Assembly: GCF_014203545.1 (NCBI RefSeq)
Contig: NZ_JACHJG010000002.1
Location: 434,001 to 498,000 of the forward strand
Direction of reading: 5' to 3'
DNA from: Streptomyces netropsis
Lineage (GTDB): Bacteria > Actinomycetota > Actinomycetes > Streptomycetales > Streptomycetaceae
Length of the DNA stretch: 64,000 bases
The translations under genes were made by a program, and so were the position numbers. The notes under the pieces are model-generated. The model saw nothing but the letters and a program-made list of their open reading frames with translations. It made no database searches and had not been told where the DNA came from. Shown piece after piece: positions 1 through 53,782 of the stretch. Each line of letters starts with the position of its first letter. The stretch's first letter is position 1.

Positions 1-28416
<28,416 letters not shown>

Positions 28417-28428
28417 CGGAGTAGAGAC

Positions 28429-44610
<16,182 letters not shown>

Positions 44611-44646
44611 GCCCCGGTCGATTTTTACAAGGAAGGTTCCCTGAGG

Positions 44647-47600
44647 ATGCCGGACGACAAGAAACTCGTCGACTACCTGAAGTGGGTCACCGCCGATCTG
44701 CACGAGACCCGGCAGCGCCTGCGGGAGGTCGAATCCGGCCGGCACGAGCCGGTGGCGATCGTGGGAATGGCCTGCCGGCTGCCTGGCGAAGTCCGCTCCC
44801 CGGAGGAACTGTGGGATCTCGTCGCCTCCGGCGGTGACGCGATCAACAGCTTCCCGAACGACCGTGGCTGGGACCTGGATGTGCTGGCCGCCGACGGACA
44901 GGGCGGCAGCGCGACGCTCGAGAGCGGATTCCTCTACGACCTCGCGGACTTCGATCCGGGGTTCTTCGGGATCTCGCCGCGTGAGGCGGTGGCGATGGAC
45001 CCCCAGCAGCGCCTGCTGCTGGAGGTGTCCTGGGAGGCGATGGAACGCGCGGGAATCGATCCGGTCTCGCTGCGGGGCACCAGGACCGGTGTCTTCGTGG
45101 GCACCAGCGACCAGGACTACGTCCACCTGGTGCTGGCCTCGCAGGACGACATGGGCGGCTACGCCGGTACCGGTCTGGCGGCGAGCGTCCTCTCGGGCAG
45201 GCTGTCCTTCACCCTCGGGCTCGAAGGGCCCGCGGTGACGGTGGACACGGCCTGCTCCTCGTCGCTGGTCTCGCTGCACCTCGCGGCGCAGGCGCTGCGC
45301 AACGGTGAGTGCTCGCTGGCACTGGCCGGTGGCGCGACGGTGATGGCGACCTCCGCGAACTTCGCCGGATTCAGCCAACAGGGCGGCCTCGCACCCGACG
45401 GGCGCTGCAAGTCCTTCTCCGATGCCGCGAACGGCACCGCCTGGTCGGAGGGCGCCGGCATGCTGCTGGTGGAGCGGCTCTCCGACGCCCGGCGCAACGG
45501 CCACCCGGTCCTCGCGGTGCTGCGGGGCAGTGCCGTGAACCAGGACGGCGCGTCGAACGGTCTGACGGCGCCCAACGGCCCCTCGCAGCAGCGGGTGATC
45601 CGCCAGGCCCTGGCCAGTGGTGGTCTGTCACCGGCCGACGTGGACGCGGTCGAGGCGCACGGCACGGGCACCACGCTGGGTGACCCGATCGAGGCACAGG
45701 CGCTCCTGACCACCTACGGCCAGGACCGGGAGCGCCCGCTGCTGCTGGGCTCGCTGAAGTCGAACATCGGCCACACGCAGGCCGCCTCCGGCGTCGCCGG
45801 TGTGATCAAGACGGTCATGGCGATACAGCACGGAGTGCTGCCCCGGAGCCTGCATCTGGACACCCCGTCCTCGCACGTGGACTGGGACGCCGGTGCGGTG
45901 GAGCTGTTGACGGACAGCAGGGCATGGCCGGAGACGGGCCGTGTGCGACGTGCCGGTGTGTCGTCGTTCGGCATCAGCGGCACGAACGCGCACGTGATCC
46001 TCGAGCAGGCCCCGTCGGACGAGGACGCCGCATTCGACAGCGTTGTGGAGCCCGGTGTGGTGCCGTGGGCGCTGTCGGGCAAGTCCGCCGAGGCGCTGCG
46101 CGGGCAGGCGGCACGGTTGCTGTCGTGGCTCCAGGAGCACCCCGAGGCGCGGCCGGCGGACATCGGATTCTCGCTCGCGACGGGCCGGACGGCCTTCGAG
46201 TACCGGGCCGTCGTACCGGCCGCCGACCTGGCGGAAGCGGTGGACGCCCTGACGGCACTGGCCGCCGACGAGCCGACGGCCGCGGTGGTCCACGGCGTGG
46301 TCTCGGGTGGAAAGCTCGCGTTCCTGTTCTCCGGGCAGGGCAGTCAGCGGATCGGCATGGGCCGCGAGCTGTACGAGCGCTTCCCCGTCTTCGCCGAGGC
46401 GCTGGACGCCGTCCTCGCCCGGCTGGACCCGGCGTTGGACCGCCCGCTGCGGGACGTGATGTGGGCCGACGACCCGGAGCCGCTGAACCGGACGGGCTTC
46501 ATCCAGCCCGCGCTGTTCGCGGTGGAGGTGGCGCTGTTCCGGCTGCTGGAATCGTGGGGCGTCACCCCCGACTTCGTGGCGGGCCACTCCATCGGCGAGA
46601 TCGCGGCCGCCCATGTGGCGGGGGTGTTCTCGCTGGAGGACGCCTGCCGACTCGTGACGGCCCGCGCGGGGCTGATGCAGGCGCTGCCGACGGGCGGGGC
46701 GATGGTGGCGCTGCAGGCCACCGAGGAGGAGGTCCTGCCGCTGCTGTCCGACCGGCTGTCGCTCGCCGCGGTCAACGGCCCCTCGTCCGTGGTGATCTCC
46801 GGCGACGAGGACGCGGCACTGGAGGTCGCGGCCCGGCTGTCGGCCCAGGGCCGCAAGACGTCCAGGCTGCCGGTCAGCCACGCGGCCCACTCGCCGCTGA
46901 TGGACGCGGTGCTGGACGACTTCCGCGCCGTCGTACAGGGCCTGTCGCCCCGGACGCCGGCCATCCCGGTGGTCTCCCACCTCACCGGCGACGTGGCGGT
47001 GGCCGAGGAACTGTGCTCGGTCGACTACTGGGTGCGGCACGTACGCGAGGCGGTGCGCTTCGCCGACGGCACGCGGACGCTCCTCAAGCAGGGCGTGACC
47101 ACCTTCGTCGAACTGGGCCCGGACGCCGTGCTGTCGGCTCTGGTCCAGGAGACACTCGCGGACGAGACGGTGGTCGTCGTACCCGTCCTGCGCAGGAACC
47201 GTCCCGAGGAACTCACCGCCGTCACCGCCCTGGCCGAGCTGCACGCCGGCGGCGTCACGGTGGACTGGGACGCGTTCTTCCGGGGCACGGGCACGCGTCG
47301 CGTCGACCTGCCGACGTACGCGTTCCAGCGTGAGCGGTTCTGGCCGACGGTCTCGGCGCGCGGCGGTGACGCCGCGGGTCTCGGGCTGATACCCGCCGAG
47401 CATCCACTGCTGGGCGCGGCGATGTCCGTGGCGGGCTCCGACGAGCTGCTCCTGACCGGAACGCTGTCCGTGGCCACGCACCCCTGGCTGGCCGATCACC
47501 GGGTCATGGGCCGGATCACCCTGCCCGGCACGGCGTTCGCCGAACTGGCCGTCCGGGCCGGGGACCAGGCGGGTTGCGACCGGGTGGCGGAGCTGACCCT

Positions 47601-50600
47601 GGACGCCCCGCTGGTCCTCGCTGCGCGGGGCGCGGTCTCGGTCCAGGTGCGCGTCGGGGAGGCGGACGAGTCCGGCCGACGCGCGGTCACCGTCCACTCC
47701 CGGCCAACGGACGCCGTGGACGGGGACTGGACGTCGCACGCCCACGGTGTGCTCGTCGCCTGTGAGCCGACGGGCGGGACCGAGGGGGCCGACGGGCTCG
47801 ACGACGGTGTGTGGCCCCCCAAGGGAGCGCAGCCGGTCGACCTCGCCGACCTGTATCCGCGACTCGACCGGGCCGGACTGGCCTACGGGCCGGTGTTCCA
47901 GGGGCTGCGGGCCGCGTGGCGCCGTGACGGCGAGTGGTACGCGGAGGTGTCGCTCACCCAAGAGGCGGCGTCCACCGGGACCTTCGCGATACACCCGGCG
48001 CTGCTGGACGGTGTCGTCCGGGCCGCCGGTCTGCTGGCCGCCGGTGACTTTGACGGTGGTGTCGTGCCCGGTTCGTGGGGCGGGCTCACCCTGCACGCCT
48101 CCGGTGCCTCGACGCTCCGCGTCAGGCTGGCCGCCACGGACGGGGATTCCCTGTCGTTCACGGCCGTCGACACGGCGGGCGCCCCGGTGGTCTCGGCGGA
48201 GTCGCTCACGCTGCGTCCGCTCTCCGGCGAACAGCGGGTGGCGGTCGCGGCAGCAGGCGGCCAGGCATCGCTGTTCGGTGTCGAGTGGGCCAAGGTCCCG
48301 ACGGGTTCCGCGCCCGTGGCGGGCACCCGTTGGGCCATCGTCGGTGCCGATGAACTCGACCTCGCCTACGCGATGCACCGGGCCGACGAGTCGATCACCG
48401 GATACGGGGACACCCTGGCCGGGGCGATCGGCGACAGCGGCGTCGCGCCGGACGTCTTCCTGGTGCCCGTCGTGGGTGACGCGGCGGACGACGGACCCGC
48501 GTCGGTGCGCGCGTTGACGACCTGGGTGCTGGGTCTGCTGCAGGAATGGCTGGCGGACGAGCGGCTGGCGAACTCACGGCTCGTGTTCGTGACCCGGGGC
48601 GCCATCGCCCTCGACGGCGAGGACGTCCGGGACCTGGCCGCGGCCTCGGTATGGGGCCTGGTGCGCTCCGCCCAGACCGAGAACCCCGGCAGCTTCCTGC
48701 TGGTGGACCTGGACGACGCGTTCGTCTCGGCCGCGGAGCTGCCCGGCCTGCTCACCCTGGACGAGCAGCAACTGGCGGTGCGTGCGAACACCGTCCGCGT
48801 GGCCCGTATGGCACGGCTGCCCGAGCGGAGTCCGGCAGGACCGGCAGTGGACGGTGGCGGCCCGTGGGCCGGCCGCGGGACGGTGCTGATCACCGGTGGT
48901 ACGGGTGGCCTCGGCAGCGGCCTGGCGCGTCACCTGGCGGCCGAACACGGCGTGCAGCGACTGCTGTTGGTCAGCCGCCGTGGCGAATCGGCGCCGGGGG
49001 TCGCGGAACTGCGGGCGGAGCTGGGTGCGCTGGGCGCCGAGGTCTCCGTCGCCGCGTGCGACGTGGCCGACCGGGACGCGGTGGCCGCGCTGGTGGCGGG
49101 CGTGCCGGCCGAGCATCCGCTCACGGCCGTGGTGCACACCGCCGGTGTCCTGGACGACGCGATGCTGGGTTCGTTGACGCCTGAGCTCATGGAGCGGGTG
49201 CTGCGGCCGAAGGTGGACGCGGCGTGGCACCTGCACGAGGCGACGCGCGGGCTGGATCTGTCGGCGTTCGTGCTGTACTCGTCCGTCTCCGGTGTGCTGG
49301 GTGCCCCGGGACAGGGCAACTACGCCGCGGCCAACGCGTTCTTGGACGCGCTGGTCCGGCACCGCAGGGGGCTGGGCCTGCCGGGTACCTCGCTGGCCTG
49401 GGGCCCGTGGGCCGAGGGCAGCGGCATGACCGGCTCCCTGAACAAGTCGGACGTGGAACGGATGTCCCGATCGGGTATGCCCCCACTGTCCATGGAACAG
49501 GGCCTGGCCCTGTTCGACGCCGCGATCGGCCGGGCGGAAACGCCGGTCGTCCCGGCCCGCGTCAACATCGCGGGACTGCAGGTGCAGCAGGCGCTGCCGG
49601 CCCTGTGGCGGGACCTGGTCCCGGCCGCGCGTCGCGCGGCCACGGCGGGGGACAGGTCCGCCGTCACGCTGCGGGAGCGGCTGCGAGGTCTCGAAACGGC
49701 GGAGCAGGCAAGCCTCTTCATGGAGGTGGTGGTGGGGTACGCCGCCGGTCTGCTCGGCCACCGGGACGCAAGCGCGATCAACCCCGAGCGTCGCTTCCTC
49801 GAACTCGGCTTCGACTCGCTGGCCTCCGTCGGACTCCGCAACCAGCTCGCCGACGTGCTCGGCATGCGACTGCCGTCCTCAGTGGTGTTCGACAACGAGA
49901 CGCCCGTCAAGCTCGCCGGGTGGCTGCACACCGAGTTCGTGAACCAACACGATCCGAAAGCCGCGCCCACGGCGGCCGGTGGCGCGCGAACGGCCCACCA
50001 CGCGGACGAGACGGTGGAAGGGCTGTTCTTCAACGCGGCGAAGGCCGGCAAGCTGGTCGAGGGCATGCGCCTGCTGAGGGCGGTCGCGAACACCCGGCCC
50101 ACCTTCGAGAGCCCGGCCGAGCTGGAGGAGCTGTCCGCTCCGGTCACCCTGGCCGAAGGCCCGAGCACCCCCCGTCTGGTCTTCGTCAGCGCGCCGGGTG
50201 CCACCGGGGGCGTCCACCAGTACGCCCGTATCGCGGCGCACTTCCGGGGCAAGCGGCATGTCTCCGCGCTCCCGCTCATGGGATTCGCGCCGGGTGAACC
50301 GCTGCCCGCCACCAGCGAGGCCGCGGGCAGAATCGTCGCGGAGAGCGCCCTGCACGCCAGTGACGGCGAGCCGTTCGTCCTGATCGGCCACTCCTCCGGC
50401 GGCTCGCTCGCCTATCAGGCCGCGGGTGTGCTGGAGGAGACGTGGGGGGTCCGTCCCGAGGCGGTCGTCCTGCTGGACACCCCGAGCGTTCGCTACGAGC
50501 CGGGTGAAGGAAACGACCTCGACCAGACCATGCGCTTCTACCTGGCCGACGTCGACTCCCCGTCGGTCAACCTCAACAGTGCGCGGATGTCGGCCATGGC

Positions 50601-50832
50601 CCACTGGTTCATGGCCATGACCAGCATCGAAGCATCCCCCACGACCGCTCCGAAGCTCCTGGTCAAGTGCTCGCTGCCCTGCAACGGCCTCATCTTCGAC
50701 ACCTCGTCGGTGCCCGTGGACGAGGTGCGCACGATCGAGGCCGACCACCTGTCGCTCGCCAAGGAGCACTCGGCACTGACGGCGCGGGCGATCGAGGAGT
50801 GGGTCCGGGCCCTGCCGGCCGCCGGCGCGTGA
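44647..50832 (+). CDS. nysK: Final type I PKS, module 18 plus thioesterase, NysK/AmphK type
   Basis: This 2061-residue cytosolic PKS performs the last extension and releases the chain as a macrolactone. ATG at 44647 lies 36 bp after the previous stop. A plausible ribosome site is AAGGAAGG at 44629-44636; the GAGG that abuts the ATG is too close. N-terminal docking helix: [18 protein letters not shown]. Domains are KS (Cys203), AT (Ser648, GHSIGE but HAAH instead of HAFH), DH (H951, D1121, R1125), B-type KR (LDD, Tyr1559), ACP (Ser1724) and TE (Ser1916 in GHSSG, Asp1944, His2034). About 80 residues of linker separate ACP and TE. Expected chemistry is the C3 hydroxyl followed by lactonisation. 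Confidence 0.95.
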   Translation: MPDDKKLVDYLKWVTADLHETRQRLREVESGRHEPVAIVGMACRLPGEVRSPEELWDLVASGGDAINSFPNDRGWDLDVLAADGQGGSATLESGFLYDLADFDPGFFGISPREAVAMDPQQRLLLEVSWEAMERAGIDPVSLRGTRTGVFVGTSDQDYVHLVLASQDDMGGYAGTGLAASVLSGRLSFTLGLEGPAVTVDTACSSSLVSLHLAAQALRNGECSLALAGGATVMATSANFAGFSQQGGLAPDGRCKSFSDAANGTAWSEGAGMLLVERLSDARRNGHPVLAVLRGSAVNQDGASNGLTAPNGPSQQRVIRQALASGGLSPADVDAVEAHGTGTTLGDPIEAQALLTTYGQDRERPLLLGSLKSNIGHTQAASGVAGVIKTVMAIQHGVLPRSLHLDTPSSHVDWDAGAVELLTDSRAWPETGRVRRAGVSSFGISGTNAHVILEQAPSDEDAAFDSVVEPGVVPWALSGKSAEALRGQAARLLSWLQEHPEARPADIGFSLATGRTAFEYRAVVPAADLAEAVDALTALAADEPTAAVVHGVVSGGKLAFLFSGQGSQRIGMGRELYERFPVFAEALDAVLARLDPALDRPLRDVMWADDPEPLNRTGFIQPALFAVEVALFRLLESWGVTPDFVAGHSIGEIAAAHVAGVFSLEDACRLVTARAGLMQALPTGGAMVALQATEEEVLPLLSDRLSLAAVNGPSSVVISGDEDAALEVAARLSAQGRKTSRLPVSHAAHSPLMDAVLDDFRAVVQGLSPRTPAIPVVSHLTGDVAVAEELCSVDYWVRHVREAVRFADGTRTLLKQGVTTFVELGPDAVLSALVQETLADETVVVVPVLRRNRPEELTAVTALAELHAGGVTVDWDAFFRGTGTRRVDLPTYAFQRERFWPTVSARGGDAAGLGLIPAEHPLLGAAMSVAGSDELLLTGTLSVATHPWLADHRVMGRITLPGTAFAELAVRAGDQAGCDRVAELTLDAPLVLAARGAVSVQVRVGEADESGRRAVTVHSRPTDAVDGDWTSHAHGVLVACEPTGGTEGADGLDDGVWPPKGAQPVDLADLYPRLDRAGLAYGPVFQGLRAAWRRDGEWYAEVSLTQEAASTGTFAIHPALLDGVVRAAGLLAAGDFDGGVVPGSWGGLTLHASGASTLRVRLAATDGDSLSFTAVDTAGAPVVSAESLTLRPLSGEQRVAVAAAGGQASLFGVEWAKVPTGSAPVAGTRWAIVGADELDLAYAMHRADESITGYGDTLAGAIGDSGVAPDVFLVPVVGDAADDGPASVRALTTWVLGLLQEWLADERLANSRLVFVTRGAIALDGEDVRDLAAASVWGLVRSAQTENPGSFLLVDLDDAFVSAAELPGLLTLDEQQLAVRANTVRVARMARLPERSPAGPAVDGGGPWAGRGTVLITGGTGGLGSGLARHLAAEHGVQRLLLVSRRGESAPGVAELRAELGALGAEVSVAACDVADRDAVAALVAGVPAEHPLTAVVHTAGVLDDAMLGSLTPELMERVLRPKVDAAWHLHEATRGLDLSAFVLYSSVSGVLGAPGQGNYAAANAFLDALVRHRRGLGLPGTSLAWGPWAEGSGMTGSLNKSDVERMSRSGMPPLSMEQGLALFDAAIGRAETPVVPARVNIAGLQVQQALPALWRDLVPAARRAATAGDRSAVTLRERLRGLETAEQASLFMEVVVGYAAGLLGHRDASAINPERRFLELGFDSLASVGLRNQLADVLGMRLPSSVVFDNETPVKLAGWLHTEFVNQHDPKAAPTAAGGARTAHHADETVEGLFFNAAKAGKLVEGMRLLRAVANTRPTFESPAELEELSAPVTLAEGPSTPRLVFVSAPGATGGVHQYARIAAHFRGKRHVSALPLMGFAPGEPLPATSEAAGRIVAESALHASDGEPFVLIGHSSGGSLAYQAAGVLEETWGVRPEAVVLLDTPSVRYEPGEGNDLDQTMRFYLADVDSPSVNLNSARMSAMAHWFMAMTSIEASPTTAPKLLVKCSLPCNGLIFDTSSVPVDEVRTIEADHLSLAKEHSALTARAIEEWVRALPAAGA
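44749..49940 (+). other. PKS module 18: KS-AT-DH(doubtful)-KR-ACP
   Basis: KS Cys is at 45253 and AT Ser at 46588. The specificity motif reads HAAH at 46879-46890. The DH has H at 47497 ([10 protein letters not shown]) and Asp at 48007, but the His/Gln normally four residues on is Arg (48019). KR LDD starts at 49150 and Tyr is at 49321. ACP Ser is at 49816. Family products keep a C3 hydroxyl, so this DH is inferred to be silent even though both catalytic residues are present. Confidence 0.82.
50149..50829 (+). other. Thioesterase domain releasing the macrolactone
   Basis: This is an alpha/beta hydrolase thioesterase fused to the C-terminus of module 18. The nucleophile Ser (50392) is in GHSSG, with the Asp at 50476 (LLDTPS) and the His at 50746 (EADHLSLAK). 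It should accept the full chain from the adjacent ACP and close the large ring. The triad is intact. Confidence 0.92.
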
Positions 50833-50858
50833 CCCCACCCGGTCACCGGGACCCGTAT

Positions 50859-50897
50859 GTGGCGTGGCCGCCCCGGAAACCGGGGCGGCCACGCCAC
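50859..50897 (+). terminator. Perfect 18-bp hairpin after the TE gene
   Basis: Arms 50859-50876 and 50880-50897 are exact reverse complements with an AAA loop. No T-run follows, as is common for terminators in high-GC actinomycetes. It lies 26 bp after the PKS stop and 32 bp before the next ATG. It could end the long PKS transcript or attenuate the P450. Confidence 0.75.
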
Positions 50898-50929
50898 GCC
50901 CCCTCGTCCAACCGCCAGAAGGAGGCTCC

Positions 50930-52117
50930 ATGACCACGTCCTACGAACTGCCCGAGATCACCGCCGACCCGCCCGCCGTACTGAGGCTGAGCCCGCTGCT
51001 GCGCGGCCTGCAGGCCCGAAGCCCGGTCTGCCGGGTCAAGACCCCCGCCGGCGACGAGGCATGGCTCGTGACCCGTCACGCCGAGCTCAAGCAACTGCTG
51101 CTCGACGAGCGTCTCGGCCGCTCGCACCCCGACCCGGCGAACGCCCCGCGGTACGTCAGGAACCCGTTCCTGGACATGCTGATCACCGACGCCGACCCCG
51201 AGAGCGCGCGCAAGCTGCACGCCGAGACCCGCACACTGCTCACACCGAACTTCTCCGCCAAGCGCGTCCGCGATCTGAAGCCCCGTGTGGAGGCCATCGC
51301 GGAGGGCGTGCTGGAGGGTTTCGTCGCCCAGGGGCCGCCGGCCGATCTGCACGGGCAGCTGTCCCTGCCGTACTCCCTGATGGTGCTCTGCGAACTCATC
51401 GGCGTGCCGCCGCAGGACCGGGCGCGCCTGGTGGAGCTGCTGTCCGGCATGGCCGGGGTGGACGACCCACAGCGGGTCGTGGAGGGCCAGCAGGCCCTCT
51501 TCGCCTACCTGGTGGAGCTGGCGGGTCGTAAACAGGCCGACCCCGGCGACGACGTGATGTCCCGGCTGTGCGAGACCGGGGCCCCGGCCGAGAAGGTCGG
51601 CCCCATGGCCGCGGGGCTGCTGTTCGCCGGGCTGGACGCCGTCGCGAGCCACGTCGACCTCGGCGTGGTGCTGCTCGCCACCAACCCCGACGCGCGGCAG
51701 GCCGCGCTGGGGGACCCGCGCGTCATGGCCGCCGCCGTCGAGGAGATCCTGCGGACGGCCAAGGCCGGTGGTTCGGTGCTGCCGCGGTACGCCAGCGCCG
51801 CCGTCGAGATCGGCGAGGTGACCATCGAGGCGGGCGACCTCGTCCTGCTCGACTTCACCCTCCCCAACTTCGACGAGCAGGTCTTCGACGAGCCGGAGCG
51901 CTTCGACATCACCCGCTCGCCCAACCCGCATCTGACGTTCGGCCACGGCATGTGGCACTGCGTCGGCGCCCCGCTGGCCCGGCTGGAGCTGCGGACGATG
52001 TACACCCTGCTCTTCACCCGGCTGCCCGAGCTGCGGCTCGACCTGCCGGTGGAGGACCTCCAGGTGCTGGGCGGACGCCTCTCGGGCGGTCTCACCGAAC
52101 TGCCCATGCGGTGGTGA
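50930..52117 (+). CDS. nysL: Cytochrome P450, polyene macrolide hydroxylase of NysL/AmphL/PimD type
   Basis: This 395-residue soluble P450 probably hydroxylates the polyol side of the macrolide, C10 in nystatin. ATG at 50930 follows AAGGAGG with about 5-bp spacing. The longer in-frame start at 50864 lies inside the hairpin and is rejected. Heme ligand Cys344 sits in [10 protein letters not shown], and the ExxR motif is EILR. In the I-helix, AGLDAVAS has Asp236 but Ala237 where most P450s carry Thr or Ser, so the usual proton-relay alcohol is missing. Regiochemistry is inferred from its position next to the TE gene and the nystatin-like PKS. It probably draws electrons from the ferredoxin encoded convergently. 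CYP161A is my best family guess. Confidence 0.88.
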   Translation: MTTSYELPEITADPPAVLRLSPLLRGLQARSPVCRVKTPAGDEAWLVTRHAELKQLLLDERLGRSHPDPANAPRYVRNPFLDMLITDADPESARKLHAETRTLLTPNFSAKRVRDLKPRVEAIAEGVLEGFVAQGPPADLHGQLSLPYSLMVLCELIGVPPQDRARLVELLSGMAGVDDPQRVVEGQQALFAYLVELAGRKQADPGDDVMSRLCETGAPAEKVGPMAAGLLFAGLDAVASHVDLGVVLLATNPDARQAALGDPRVMAAAVEEILRTAKAGGSVLPRYASAAVEIGEVTIEAGDLVLLDFTLPNFDEQVFDEPERFDITRSPNPHLTFGHGMWHCVGAPLARLELRTMYTLLFTRLPELRLDLPVEDLQVLGGRLSGGLTELPMRW

Positions 52118-52135
52118 CGGCCCCGCCCGGAAGGT

Positions 52136-52181
52136 GAAACGGGCCCCGCCCCCACCATCAGGTGGGGGCGGGGCCCGTTTC
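52136..52181. terminator. Bidirectional hairpin terminator, 21-bp perfect stem
   Basis: Arms 52136-52156 and 52161-52181 are exact reverse complements around ATCA. It lies 18 bp past the P450 stop and 23 bp from the convergent ferredoxin stop, so it can terminate transcription from both sides. The stem ends in GAAAC/GTTTC, which gives short A- and T-runs. Confidence 0.85.
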
Positions 52182-52204
52182 GTGCCACCGGTACGTACGG
52201 CGGC

Positions 52205-52402
52205 TCAGTCCTCGTGCACGGTGATCGCCTGGGACGGGCAGATCCTGCCCGCCAGCCGCACGTCCTCCGCCACCGGCTCCGCCGGCTCCCCGTCGAGGAC
52301 CATGACGATCCCGTCGTCGTCCTGGTCGAAGACCTCCGGCGCCGACAGCACGCACTGCCCTGCTCCGATACAACTGTCGATGTCCACGCTGATACGAACC
52401 AT
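52205..52402 (-). CDS. nysM: [3Fe-4S] ferredoxin serving the P450s
   Basis: This small soluble acidic electron carrier of 65 residues supplies electrons to the flanking P450s. Cysteines 11, 17 and 55 (CIGAGQC and CPSQAI) are the three-cysteine pattern of bacterial P450-type [3Fe-4S] ferredoxins. Two ATGs lie in tandem (52405 and 52402) after GGAGG. The second is chosen because the first is only one base from the Shine-Dalgarno. A longer in-frame reading to 52465 crosses a tandem repeat and lacks family character. It lies downstream of the minus-strand P450 but is separated from it by a hairpin. No ferredoxin reductase is present in the window. Confidence 0.92.
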   Translation of the reverse strand: MVRISVDIDSCIGAGQCVLSAPEVFDQDDDGIVMVLDGEPAEPVAEDVRLAGRICPSQAITVHED

Positions 52403-52431
52403 CATTCCTCCATCGGCGAATCGATACCTTC

Positions 52432-52463
52432 TCGCGTGCCCCGGTACTCGCGTGCCCCGGTAC
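52432..52463. repeat. Exact 16-bp tandem duplication in the ferredoxin leader
   Basis: TCGCGTGCCCCGGTAC occurs twice with no gap (52432-52447 and 52448-52463). It lies between the P450 hairpin and the ferredoxin start, about 30 bp upstream of the ATG. It could be replication slippage or a regulator half-site pair; nothing in the sequence decides. Confidence 0.8.
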
Positions 52464-52467
52464 ATGA

Positions 52468-52506
52468 CGGGTCGGACGGGGGAGTCCGAGTCCCCCGTCC
52501 GACCCG
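52468..52506 (-). terminator. Perfect 16-bp hairpin between the minus-strand P450 and ferredoxin
   Basis: Arms 52468-52483 and 52491-52506 are exact reverse complements around a 7-base loop. On the minus strand it lies 13 bp beyond the P450 stop and about 65 bp before the ferredoxin start. It could terminate, attenuate or protect the upstream mRNA. Confidence 0.75.
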
Positions 52507-52519
52507 CGGGCGAGCGCCG

Positions 52520-53695
52520 CTACCAGCGCACGGGCAGCGCGTGCAGCCCGAACAGCACGCCGTCGTACTTCAGCGGCAGCTCCTCGACCGGCACCGCGAG
52601 TTCCAGCGTCGGGATCCGCTCGAACAGCGACCGGTAGGCGAGCTCCATCTCGACCCGGACCAGGTTCTGCCCCAGGCACTGGTGCACCCCGTATCCGAAC
52701 GCCACGTGGTGGCGCGCGGACCGGCTGGGATCGAACTGGTGCGGGCACTCGAAGACGGTCTCGTCGTGGTTGGCCGCGGCGACGAGCGGGACGATGCCCT
52801 CGCCCGCCTTGATGAGCTGCCCGCCGATCTCCACGTCCTCGACGGCCACCCGGAAGGCCACCAGGTCGGCCACGGAGTAGTAGCGCAGCAGCTCCTCCAC
52901 CGCCCGGTCGTCGCCGATCCACTGCGGGTTCATCAGCAGCGTCACCGCGCCGAGCCCGATGTTGTTCGCCGTCGTCTCGTGGCCGGCGATGAGCAACAGC
53001 ATCCCCACGCCCGACAGTTCCTGCGGGGTCAGCTTGCCGTCCGCCAGCAGCCGGCTCATCAGGTCGTCGCCCGGCCGCTTCGTCTTGAGCGCGATCAGCC
53101 GGTTGAGATAGCGCAGCAGCGCCTTGGTGGCCGCCTCCCGCTGCCCGTCGGTCGAGGTCAGAGTGACCAGCACCCGGGTCTGGGCCTCGAAGAAGTCGCA
53201 GTCGGCCTTCGGTACGCCCAGCAGCCTGGAGATCACCAGCGACGGCACCGGCAGCGCGAAGTCCGAGATGAGATCGGCGGAGTTGCCCCCGGCGAGCATG
53301 GCGTCGATGCGCTCGTCGACGATCGCCTGGATCACCGGCCGCATCTCCCTGATGCGGCGGACGGTGAATTCCGGGATCAGCGTCTTGCGGAACCGGGTGT
53401 GCTCCGGCGGGTCCAGGGCCACGAACCAGCCGGGCACCTGGTCCTGGGCCGGCACGCCACCGGTCTTCGCCGGACGGGGGAAGCCCGGGTGCGAGGGGTT
53501 GGAGCTGATCCGGGGGTCGGTGAGCACGGCACGGACCTCTTCGTGCCGGGTCACCAGCCAGACCGGGGCACCGGTGGGCAGCGTCGAGCGGACGAGCCCC
53601 TCGCGCTTGCGCAGGCCCTCGTACTCCGCGGGCGGATAGGGCTGGCCGGGCCGCCGCAACGGGAAGCCGACCAGGTTCGAATCGGTGGTAGTCAT
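52520..53695 (-). CDS. nysN: CYP105-like cytochrome P450, exocyclic methyl oxidase of NysN/AmphN/PimG type
   Basis: This 391-residue soluble P450 is expected to oxidise the C16 methyl branch to a carboxyl group by repeated hydroxylation. ATG at 53695 follows AGGGA with 9-bp spacing. Motifs: I-helix AGHETT intact, ExxR as ELLR, and heme Cys340 in FGYGVHQCLGQNL, which is typical of the CYP105 group. The substrate methyl is supplied by module 11, the only methylmalonyl module in the C1-C21 half. Its neighbours are a ferredoxin downstream and the aminotransferase upstream, each separated by a hairpin. The methyl-oxidase role is inferred from family and gene order. Another oxidation cannot be excluded from motifs alone. 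Confidence 0.88.
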   Translation of the reverse strand: MTTTDSNLVGFPLRRPGQPYPPAEYEGLRKREGLVRSTLPTGAPVWLVTRHEEVRAVLTDPRISSNPSHPGFPRPAKTGGVPAQDQVPGWFVALDPPEHTRFRKTLIPEFTVRRIREMRPVIQAIVDERIDAMLAGGNSADLISDFALPVPSLVISRLLGVPKADCDFFEAQTRVLVTLTSTDGQREAATKALLRYLNRLIALKTKRPGDDLMSRLLADGKLTPQELSGVGMLLLIAGHETTANNIGLGAVTLLMNPQWIGDDRAVEELLRYYSVADLVAFRVAVEDVEIGGQLIKAGEGIVPLVAAANHDETVFECPHQFDPSRSARHHVAFGYGVHQCLGQNLVRVEMELAYRSLFERIPTLELAVPVEELPLKYDGVLFGLHALPVRW

Positions 53696-53744
53696 GTGTG
53701 CAATTCCCTGAGGGTCGGAACGTCCCGGTCGTTGGCAGTTGGTG

Positions 53745-53777
53745 CCGAGGGGGGCGGCCGCCGGCCGCCCCCCTCGG
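53745..53777 (-). terminator. Perfect 15-bp hairpin between the aminotransferase and P450
   Basis: Arms 53745-53759 and 53763-53777 are exact reverse complements with a 3-base loop. It starts about 5 bp after the aminotransferase stop on the minus strand and about 50 bp before the P450 start. It is probably an intrinsic terminator or attenuator for the sugar-gene transcript. Confidence 0.78.
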
Positions 53778-53782
53778 GCCGG

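Noticed and set aside
50864-50929. Longer N-terminus for the plus-strand P450
   Set aside because: The extension runs through the hairpin and has no ribosome site, while ATG 50930 has a strong AAGGAGG and a normal P450 N-terminus.
52403-52465. Extended start for the ferredoxin at 52465
   Set aside because: It would translate the 16-bp tandem repeat into a non-family leader. GGAGG just before the tandem ATGs supports the short 65-residue form.
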